Shown here in pieces: positions 43,601-55,600 of a stretch of 64,000 bases of DNA. The notes under the pieces were generated by a model. It was given only the letters and a program-made list of their open reading frames with translations, was not told the origin of the DNA and did no database searches. A program made the translations under genes and the position numbers. How positions within the stretch are numbered: the first letter of the stretch is position 1; the number at the start of each line of letters is the position of its first letter. Source of the stretch: Gordionus sp. m RMFG-2023 (taxonomy: Eukaryota; Nematomorpha; Gordioida; Chordodea; Parachordodidae); NCBI RefSeq assembly GCF_954871325.1, contig NC_088776.1:50114569-50178568 (forward strand), read 5' to 3'.

Positions 43601-46600
43601 CGACACTTGAAATGCAATCAAATTATATCTCTTGCACTTAGGTCAGCTGGTTTTCCTACCTCAATGGAGCCTTCTGGCTTATTTTCCGATAGTAGGCGTC
43701 CTGATGGGGTCACACGTATCCCATGGTCTCAAGGAAATTTTTTAATATGGTATTTCTCTTGTCTGGACACTAACTCCTCTTCTAATTTTAACAAGGACGC
43801 TCTGAACAGAGCTCAAAATTTTAAGATCAGCAAATACAGCGCTGATTCCTCAAATTACATATTCATACCCATCATTTGCTTTGGATAAAAACTTTTTTAA
43901 AGACATTGGCCACCTAATCAGAAAAAATTCTGGGGAGCCTCGCGGACGTTTTTACTTAAAGCAGAGGATCGCAATAACCATTCTTAAGGCTAATTGTGTT
44001 TGTTTTATTAATTCGATCTCTCCTGATGATTAGATGAAGGAGATTTTGAATAATTTTTGCTGCTTTCGCTTTTATTTATTTATTTTGTATTTTACATTAT
44101 TTTATGATCTATGCCTCAAAATTGTCTTTTTGTTATTATGATTTTTTTTTCGTAATCGTTTACTAATTATATATTTTTCATTTTATATAACTGTGTGATA
44201 ATTGAAACCGTTTTTTTACTATTATATTGTAAAATTTATTTATACTATATATTAATATTATAGATTGTGTTATAAATTAAGCCAATTTAAAATGGCTAAT
44301 CTAGCAATAAATTATTCATTTTAAAAATAAAAGGTAATTTATATATTTTTTTAATGTAATAATAATTCCTGACCACCTAAGACCTCCCGCCTACTTAGAG
44401 TATAATTATTACAATCATTAGATATTTAAACTAGCTTTTATTTGATATCCACATCGATATTTGTGTTGATAAAAATATTCCTGATCCCACAAGACTTAAA
44501 CCCGCCCGGTATGAGGGATTATAATTATTACAATAAAAAAAATATATAAATTACCTTTTATTTGATACCCATATCAAAAAAAAATATTTTTTACACCCCC
44601 CCCCCTTCATTCACTCCCAGACCAAGTCACACCCATCAAGACAAAAAATGAATACTTTCAATCTAAAGATATTTAAATTAGCTTTTACTTGATACCCATA
44701 TTGCTATTTTGTGTTAATAAAAATATTCCTGACCACCTAGGACCTAGACCCACCCATGAGTGATTATTATTTTTACAATAAAAAAATATTTTAATTACCT
44801 TTTATTTGATACCCATATTAAAAAAAATTATTTTAAACCTCCCCCCCCCCCAGACTAAGTCATACCCATCAAGACCAAGAATGAAGACTTTCAGTCAAAA
44901 GATATTAAAATTAGCTATTATTTGATACCCATATCAATATTTTATTTTGATAAAAATATTCCTGACCCCCAGACATAGACTCGCCCATAAGGAGGGAGAG
45001 ATTGACCACCAGTTGAATAGATCTCTTGATTAGCTATCGATTGATACCCTATATTAGACATATATTTCATAAGGCCAAAAAATAACAACATTTAAAATTA
45101 ATAAATAACAATAAAATTAAAAAGAAATAAAACGAAACAAAACGCGAGTAAAACACTTTTTAAAATAAGATTCACTGTTAAAACTTGATCCGTATTATCA
45201 TTCCTTAACTTAAAACCCTAAATTTCTAGTTATCCCTTTAAACCCCGTGATGATCCCGGTCGGATCCCTTTAAAAATTACGACATATATATATTAATTAT
45301 ATTATAATATAATATAATATTTATTTTTTTTTCCGGTCATGGGTTACTTTATATGAATATTTACTGATATAGATAGCACAATTTAAAAAAGTATATATAT
45401 TGGAAAAAAATTTTAAAAAACCACACACACAAACATGTATAAATGTAAAATAATCATCTTATGGGATGAGGCTACCCATGAAGCTAATGTAATTAGCCTT
45501 GTGAATAGCAATGGCGAGTCTTTGTTTCAAGAAAAACCTTTACGAGGTTCGTCCATAAGTTTAAGATTTTTTTTTTAAATTAAACTTTACAATTTGACAA
45601 AAACGAGAAAACATCAACATTTAAAATTAACTTGAAAAGTTTTACTAGCAATCGATTGTCTGCAACTTTTTTCTCATTAAAACTGCAACGTAACCTTATT
45701 ATTTTGCAGGTTTACCGGTGGAGTTTCTGTAAACAACTTCATCCGTGAATGAATATCTCTGAGGGTATTTTCATAGAAATTGCTTGATACGTACTAGGCG
45801 GGCAATTCACATTGGTTGGGCTTGTTTCTTTTTTAAAGATTTCAGCTGCAGCTATTTGTGGATAAAATCTAATGCTTGCGAAATATCAGTTACTCGGGAT
45901 ACTTAACGAATTGTTCTGTGGGTGCCATTAGTCTTCTTGGCTCTATACGAGTGTTTCAAGAGATTCCGTAGGCCGAGCGGTGCGCCGTTTTTCTGCTGAT
46001 CATCGATTTTGCAATCAATCGATTAAAGACCGCCATAACCAGTTTAGGAAATTCCTTCAATAATATTTAGGCTTCGTAATGTTTTTTATGTCTTAAAATT
46101 TTAGTTAAACTTAAGTCATCATTACTAAACCATTTTTTTAAAAAAGTCCTTTGCTTAAATGTAAAATTTAATTTTAAAAAATGAATTTTTATATATAGAA
46201 AATTTCGATTTTTTTTGTCCAACTTTGAATGTGGATAACTTTGGACTCTGTTGGTAGAAGATGGAATTTGCAGAAAATATGGATAATTTATTCCCTCATG
46301 AATTAGTTTTTAATATATTGAATATACAATCATATAGGGAATTTAAAGACAATTCAATAAATTTGATAAAATATAGGATTTACTTAAAATATGATTTATA
46401 AAGAATTATGCAAAACAAATTATAGCCTAATTGCAAAATGCTTATAAAATTTTCATAGTTTTAACCTCAATTATTGAAGAGTGTTGCAATATTTTTTTTA
46501 TAATGTCTCCTTTATTATTACCTTTCTACAAAATCCGATATTAGTATAAAACATATAATTAAAAAAAAAATTAGATAGCAATTTCGTTTTGGCCAATGCT

Positions 46601-49600
46601 CAAATCATAGATTATCCCATAGTCTACTGCAACGAAAATTTTTGCAAGATGACTGGTTACAACCGGGCTGAAATTATTCATAAGAGTTGCACTTGTTCCT
46701 TCCTGGTCGGGGAAATGACCGATAAAGAAATGCTCAAAAAATTGCAGATCACGCTCGAAAACGCCGAACAGTCTCACACTGAGATTTTGTTCTATCGCAA
46801 AAATGGTATGCATTTTTTGAAAATAAAATTAGTATATATATCAATCCACGAGGATTCAGTCTCTCAATTTTACATTTAATTAAGGGTCATTTTAAAATTT
46901 GAAAAATCTGATTTAATCATAACTATATTTTCGCATGTATAAGAGTTATACTATGAATTTCTAACAATTTTACTGTAATTGAACTATTAATTTTTATACC
47001 GATTTTCCATATAAATTTCAAGGCACATAAAATTTTCCAAAATGGTGTGAAATTCATAGGGTTTAAATCAGATATTTTAAATGCAAATTTAGCCCTTTGG
47101 TAAATAACTTAAATTAGAGAGGTTTCGAGTCTCCACGTTGGATATATCCCAATACGACATTTAATACAAAAGATATATAATTATGATTTAATTCAGAATT
47201 AAATGTGAGGATTTCTTTAAATTTAGAGGTTAATCTCCACAGAAAAACAATTGACTTTAGATAGGTCCCATCTAATTATTATTCCACATGGATAAAATCA
47301 AAAATCAGTGCAAATGTTTTATCAAAAAATATGCCTCATTTTCGAAATAATTTATACATGACATAAATTTTAGCCAGAGTTCAGTATACTAACATTTACG
47401 CTTTAAATAAAAGGTACTCCTTTATGGGTCCTCCTATTCGCTGCCCCTATCAAAGACGATAAAGAAAATATAGTATTGTTTTTATTGACCTTTCGCGATA
47501 TTACTCCTATCAAACAACCGTTGTATCCCGATATTAAACCAGGTTCATCGTATACTTTTTTTTATTATTTATAGATCCTAAAATTTTGTTTAACTTATGG
47601 AGACATTCACCCTTCCCGAAATTTAACTTTTTATAAACTTCAAAATTTATTTATATTTTTTATCCAAAATAATTTATTTTTGTATTATACTCTCATTATT
47701 AATAATTCAAATTCGTGATTTCATTCTTTTCTTATTCGTTTCAAATTTCCAAGGTTTAAGTAAATTTGCAAGATTAGCGAGGTCCGTAACCCGGAGTAGA
47801 GCTCTTTTGCAGCATTCCAACCATATAGGTGGTAAAACTGAAGGTGCAAATAAATCTGCCCATCTAGCACACGTAAGTTTTGCTTATATTAATTTAAATA
47901 ATATATGATTTTAACATGCATCATTTTTATTTAAAAAAAAGGATTATATTAGGATAAAAATTGTAAGGTTTATATAATGTAACAGGCATTTGCTGGTTAT
48001 GTATATCTAATATACCTGCTAAATTCAATATCTAGCTCTTAGAAGCAAAATACTTAAATATGTTTTAAAAAATGGTATCATGTTATATAGATATAGATTT
48101 GTTTTAACTTTTGAGGGTTAAGAATATATTAATTTTTAAAAAAAATGTTATTTATGTATAAAATACGTAAAAATTCCTACTACAATTATTATTCCTTCAA
48201 AAATAACCATAATTCAGGTAGTTCACCTTGACCTAGAAAATTTACCTCATTATAGACTGGAAACTCCAAAAACTCCTCTCCACATAATTTTGCATTATTG
48301 CGCCTTTAAGGCTTTTTGGGACTGGGTCATTTTGGTGCTCACATTTTACACGGCTATCATGGTTCCTTTCAATGTGGCTTTCAAGAGTAAAACCATCGAG
48401 GACATTGGCCTTCTAGTCGTTGATGCGGTAGTGGATGTGATATTTTTCATAGACATAGTTTTAAATTTTCATACGACCTTCGTGGGAGCTAAAGGTGAAA
48501 TAGTCTCCGATCCCAAGACCATTAGAATGAATTATCTTAAAACTTGGTTCGTGATAGATCTCCTATCTTGTCTGCCATACGATATTTTTAGCGCCTTTGA
48601 AGATGTTAACGAGGTAGCAGATTTTCCAATGATAAATATTTTATATTATTGTGTTTTTATTTTTTTACGAGTTATTATTTATAATCTAATTTTAATTAAA
48701 GATCTGCAGGCCCGGCAAATATTTGGTTCCAGGGGCGTAAAAATTTTTTGAAACTTAATTATGCTGGGCTTAAAAATAAAATACAAAACAAGCAATACTG
48801 TAAAAATTTCAAATTTTTAAACATAGGCCTGGCCTGTAGATCAGATCTCTATTTTTAATGAAGAATATTACGAAATTAAAGCTAATTATAATCAGTAACT
48901 TATTCAAGATATAAAATATAATCTCTTTTAATTTAAATCTAAGATACAAAAAATTAATATAATAGGGTATCAGTAGTCTCTTTAGCGCGTTAAAGGTAGT
49001 CAGACTGCTCAGACTTGTGCGGGTTACTCGCAAATTGGACCATTATTTCGAATACGCTGCCGCATTTTTGCTTCTATTGATTAGCATTTTCATATTGTTC
49101 GGTCATTGGTTAGCCTGTATTTGGTACAGTATAGGATACGTCGAAGCTGAATCTAATATCGGATACGGTTGGTTGAGGTTTAATCCTTATTTATTTTATC
49201 ATTATATTTTTTAATTAACGAAATTTCCCTAAAGTCTTTAATATTTTATAATTAGTTAATTCATTGCGCAAGCGCAGTTATAAATTTTAAAAAAATAAGA
49301 AGATTGTTATAAATTTCAGGTGTATTTTATATTTAATAGTAATGGCAAGTTCTTCTTCTCACATTATCATACATATATTCCATCTTAACAAGATCCGTAA
49401 GCCGTACACTTAACATATCATTTTCTTACACAAATTCTACGCCTCCCAAGCTTGTAGATGGTCCGAGTCGCAAACAAAGATATATATCTTCCCTTTATTT
49501 TACTATGACTTGCTTGACCACAGTTGGCTTTGGAAACATATCCCCTAATACAGATGCTGAAAAGATATTTTCCATTATAATGATGCTTATCGGATGTTAG

Positions 49601-52600
49601 TAATGTGTAGTTTATATTATATTTAATTATAAATGTATGACCTTAAAATGACTTCCTTTTTTAAAAAATAATTATGAAGAATAGTTTTTAAATGAAGTGA
49701 ATATAGTAGATATTAATTCGCCGAATTATTAAAGTTATTTTCAAAATTAGAATTAAAAATACACGGGGAAATTCGTAATTTAACCTAACCTTGAAATTTT
49801 TATAAAATTCATTTCGTTGTTAACTAACCAATATTTATAAACTTTTATAAACAAACATTATATATACTCCATTTGGTTAGAAATCAGTCCTCTAAATATG
49901 CTGCGTTTTGCATTATAAAATAATTTTAATAAATTTGAAAATAATGATGCTCAAACTAGTTAAGAAATAGGACGCACAAATACAAATCCCTGCTAGCAGA
50001 AAACATTTATATAAAAGATTTAATATAAGTATTTTTAAACTGTATAAAAATATTTAAGGTCATATATTGATATACTTTTAGATTAAACTCCCCCCCCCCC
50101 CAGGTATAGTGAAAGAAGAAGGGATATTTATTTCGTTATATTATATTTATCAGTGGGATTTGAAACTTAAAAAAAAAATCAATCTTTAAAATAAATTAAT
50201 CCTAAAGCTCTCTTATACGCTACTATATTCGGTAACGTGACCACTATATTTCAACAAATGGCCGCCAACACCGCCAGATACCATGAAATGTTGAATAACG
50301 TGAGAGATTTCATGAAGTTATACGAAGTTCCTAAAGATTTATCGGAAAGAGTAATGGATTATATCGTCTCTAGGTGGGCTGCCACAAAGGGAATCGATAT
50401 AGCTAAAGTAAACGTGTTATTTGGTTTGATTTTTAAATTTATTTCGAAGTTCTTAATATTAAAATGTTAGATACTATTAATTATAACGAAATGCACATTT
50501 AAGATATTTGGATTTACTTAAAAATTTTGAATACAACGTATAAACTAGGTGTTTACGTATTGTCCAAAAGATATGCAAGCCGATATATGCGTTCATCTAA
50601 ACAGGAAAGTCTTTCAAGATCAAGCAGCGTTTCGGTTAGCCAGCGATGGGTGTCTTAGAGCATTGGCAGTTAATTTTCAAATGAACCACAATGCCCCTGG
50701 CGATCTTATATGTCATACTGGGGAAAGTGTGGACACCTTATTTTTCGTAGTCTCTGGGTCTTTAGAAGTTATACAGGATGATGAAGTGGTGGCAGTTCTG
50801 AGTACATAGAATTATATGTATACATTATATACACCTTCAAGAATATTACTGTCCTAGTTTGTAACTTATTTTTTTTTATTATTAATGATTGACATTTTGA
50901 TATTATCATTTTTTTGGTAAAATGAAAATTAAATCATTAATTTTTTTACGATGATTAATTTTTTGCAAATAAATTTTATGAATTTTTAAATAATAAAGAG
51001 ATTTTTTGAGTATTATTAATTTAATATTTTTGCTTATTAATTTAGAGACTTGATTAATTTAAGTTATAAGTTGAGTATTGTTTCCTTTTAAGTATTTTTT
51101 TTACGTTCTAAATTTTGGTTAATTCACCTCAGATTTTTGTCAGTTAACTGTACAAACCCCTTACTCTCAACCCTTCCTATACTCTTGCTGCAATTTATAT
51201 ATATATCAAAAGTATCAGACTTCTACCATATATATCAAAAATATCAAACTTATACCAATATATCATATAACTGTAAAAAACCCCTTCAACTTCTTTATTT
51301 AATATAAAAATTCATACAAACATAATTAAACAAAAATTATACAAGTTACATTGTGCATCTTTAAGATCAGTCCAAGTCCTCCAATATATTTCGTGCAGTC
51401 TTCATCTCTTTGTTCTCCTACAATGGCATCCCGTGATCTCCACATTACATTTCTTATATGTCTATAATTTTCTGTCTAACTTAATAAGGGTTATTTACAA
51501 CGGAACAACAAAGGTGATCAGTAACATTTTTTAGACACTGTAATTTAATCAGATACCTATTTAATAAAAATGATTTTTGAAAAAGGCCACTATGTAAAAA
51601 AAAAAATGTAATTAAGTTTCTTGTATTCTTATAATATACAAGTCCCAACATATAAAATTATATTTCTTATCATTTATTTAAAAAGGAGCATAGGTATATG
51701 CACCGTTGTTAAAAAAGCATAGCTGTTTTTTTAATGGTCAAACAATTTTATCATTATTTAGATTTAGGAATATAATAAATACATTAGTATATTTATTTAT
51801 AATTTGTGGATTTTAATAATTATTTAAAAGAAAAATAATATAAATGTATTTTTGCTGAAGATATCAATTGTCCATTTTTTTTCTGTTCTTATGAATCATT
51901 TATTCCTTGATATAGCATTTCAAATTCCAAAAAACGAAATTAGTAATGTTTAGTAATTAGCAGCTTTTTTTTCTTCAAGTTTCATGAAGTAGGTGAAATC
52001 AACCTTAAAACTTATTCAATAATGCCAACTAGATTCATGATTCAGTTATTATCAGCTGTAATCATTATCATTGACAGTAGACTCCATTGAAAGGAATTTC
52101 ATTTAAATGCCTTCCACATTTTGCAGCAGACTTTATTTAATACAAACCTTTTAAAAAATATATTTTGTTGGTTGAGTCGTCAATCTAGGTTAGTGATTAT
52201 ATAATTGGTAGAGATGTAACACAAGAAAAATTTCCTCCATAGTTTCCCTAATTTTTTTTATGTGTTTATTGATCAAATAATCACGATTTTTATCATATTA
52301 CTAAAATATTTTTTCCTCGTGGTTTATAAATCATAATTATGTTTTGTTTTTATATGTATTATACGTTTATTCTTAATCATTCTCGATAATATAATAATAG
52401 CTCAACTCAAGAATGTTTATATGAAATTTTTTAATTAGCGGAAAAATATTTAGCTAAAACATATAATAACTGAGGTAAGGCAGAGTTCTTAAACCCTACT
52501 TTTGTTGCGCGCTACCACTATTTGTCAAAAAAAGTAGAGCGCGACTGCTATCGCTACCTATCAAAAAAGAGTATAGCGCTTTTAGTTACTTTTCTTTAAA

Positions 52601-55600
52601 GGTAGATCTGGCTACTTTTTATAAATAAAATTATAAATAAATTTGTTTTATTTTTTGCTTATAATGTAATTGTATAGTATATTATACACAAAAATCAGCA
52701 TTTATAAATATTTGAATATAGTTAATTATTGATTATAAAAAAAATTTATGAAAAAAGACAAAAATTAATGTAATAAAAATAACTATTTATGGTAATATTA
52801 ATTTTTTATCTATTTTGTTGTATTTTAATAATAAAATCATTTTATCATCCTCAAGTCTAAAGCGACGATCAGAAAGTGTAAGTTTTGGCTTCTCTCAATA
52901 CTAGCACCTGAGGGTAAGGCAGTATTTAATTTTATATACATTCTTTTAATATAAGAAAATTAGTATTTTTAGATTTAAAAAACGCGTCTAGGGGATTTTC
53001 TATTATATTAATATCCTTAATTTTTAAAAATTATCAGTGGAAGTCGTTTTGGGGGTTACTAGAGAATCTTTGTTTGGTACTAGACTATTCAGCTTTACCA
53101 AGCTTATCACGTTGATCTTTAACATCATCGATTAGATCATCTTTCATCACTTCAAAGTTATCTGTTATCTTAATAGTTAGTGTCTGGCAACAAAAAATTG
53201 TTGTACCAGGGGATAGATTTAATCATCATGGTAAATGATGGACTATCAACCGATGACATGGCTGAACGGTATTAATTATAAAATCGACAATAAGTTTATT
53301 AGCCAATTTCTTAGAAATATTGGCATGTATTATTAATCAATTTAGTTTGAATTGAATTGGTCTTTTTGGATGTAGTCTCCCTTTTACCAAAATTATTAAG
53401 ATGTTATTATATCTCTTTAAAACTGTTGGCATGAACATTCTTACAAAATAACGATACTATTAGAATTTATAAATGACAATTATCTTTAGGTGTTTTTTGA
53501 GGTTATAGCTACTAGATTTATTTAAGGATATATTTTTTCTATATTTAAACAAATAAATTTGTAGCCACTTTTTGTTTTTACGTTAATTTAAAAATATTTT
53601 AAATTTTGGAAATCAAAAATTTGTATTATTGTGATCAAGAAAATTTTCCAGGATACCTTCCACTTCATTAATATTATCATTGTCTGACTCACAATTACAT
53701 CGATTTCGATATCCATTTGCAATGAATTTTAAATAATTAACACCAGTTGATTTAAGTTTATAATACAAATTGTAAGTAAAAATTTCAATTTCAAAATTAA
53801 ATAATAAATCATAAAATAATTAATTATGATATAATATTTAAATTTTCAGTTACATTATATTTTTTGCTACTTTTAAAAAAAGAAGCCTACTAAAAAAATA
53901 AATAATTGAAAAAAAAGTAGCGCTCTATTAGCCATCGCTACCAAAAAAAGCTAGCGTGCTACTTTGACAACTCTGTGTAAGGATGAGGAGTAGGATTAAA
54001 GGTTAGAGAAATATGGGATAGGTATTTACTCAGTAAACATTTGTTAAACAGTGAATATTCCAAGATTGAAAATATATAGTAACTAAAAATTAGATCTAAA
54101 GGAAAATTTTACCCTCATTAGTGTTGGGTAGACAATATAAGAGGAGAATGCACTATGAATTAATTAAATTGAAACAGAGACTAATTTACATATGGGAGAA
54201 TATTTATATCTAATGAATTTATTAAATAATTGAAAAAATAGGAAACACAAAGATTCAAATAATTAGAAATAAATATCCAACTATCGAATGCATTGGGTGT
54301 GCAAATCATGGACTTAATTTGTCTTTAAAATGTAGCAAATAAAATATTGCTGATTTGAATTTTAGTAGCAAAGGCCCAAGGTATTATAAAATATGTAAAA
54401 TCTAACAATGTTCTTTTAAACTACTTAGAGAAAAAAAATAGAATTGCTTTTTTTATAGTTACCTTAGCCCAACTCATTGGGGTATAATTTTGACGATTAA
54501 TATAGCCTGTTTAAAAAAGGTATTTTGTAGAAAAGAGCAATACTTGATATTTTTACGGATAGAAACTTATTCTTCGTAATGAAAGTTTTTTAAATATTCC
54601 TGTATTATACATTATAAAAGCCATTCCTATTTTATTAGATAGTGTAGGTGGATAAACCCAATTTATCTGATGTTCCTCGGGCATCTATCTATATCAAAAG
54701 ATATTTAACAATTATAATATCAAATCTCTTGAAGTACAAAATTATTGATATTAAATAGAAAATCGGAAATTTTTATCTTCAAACGAAGATATCAAACTAA
54801 ATAATTAAAATTATGGCAAACTTGTTTAAATAATATGTTAATAATCTCGATATCTTCAATAAAATATGAAATAAAATCAATATTGACTAGTAAAATAAAT
54901 AAATTTAGATGGAAATTTCCATTCTCCAAATTTCCCCTAATTATAGTTTCCCGGAAAATTTACATCCCTAATGATTGGTCGTAATGCGTAATTTTTTATA
55001 AAAACGGTTTAATATAGAATGGTAAGCCGTTAAATGTGCTTTTTCAAAATTGACTTTTTTTCCATAAATGAATATATTAGGATTATATTCAGGATTATAT
55101 TCATCATTTACCAAAAGCTCACAAATAACCAATATATAATATATATAGTGGTTTTCTATTTATCATGTATGATGAAATTTTTATTATAGTAAAATATGTT
55201 TTAAAGTTATTGTTTTTTTATTCATTCGAGAGCAATTTCTCATAATCAGATACGAGTGTTTGCAAGGCAGCCGCACTATGCTTGATTAATTAAAGCAAAA
55301 CAAAATTATTTGCTTAATTCATGCAAGTACACATCAAATTAGACCAGTCATCGTGTTTTAATTTAAAGGCAGTATACGAAATAGTTTGGGGCCAAAAATG
55401 TTTTCTCGGATTAATTAAATAAAAGGTTCCTTATGAAAAAAATATGACTAATAATTACAATTAATTTTTTCTACTTCGTAATTGAACGAAATAGTTACTT
55501 ATACATAGTTAGTGCCATCTAATCATTACGTTATTCTTCTAGTTATGACCATAATATTTACTACCAATATTTCCTCCTAAAATCAATCTATAAACTCATT

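Noticed and set aside
43422-43888. Possible host gene of about 144 codons
   Set aside because: The motifs match the C-terminal module of invertebrate retroelements, the reading is broken, and it lies between inverted repeat arms.
46571-46813. 80-codon minus-strand frame
   Set aside because: It is antisense to eag exon 2, whose PAS reading is certain.
48614-48751. Extension of eag exon 5 beyond the GAG|GTAGCA donor
   Set aside because: The residues after the donor do not resemble EAG, while splicing to 48966 gives [10 protein letters not shown] as in human EAG1.
48974-48980. CAG or TAG just before AGTCTCTTT as the exon 6 acceptor
   Set aside because: Neither keeps phase 0 with exon 5 without a stop; AATAG|GGT at 48966 does.
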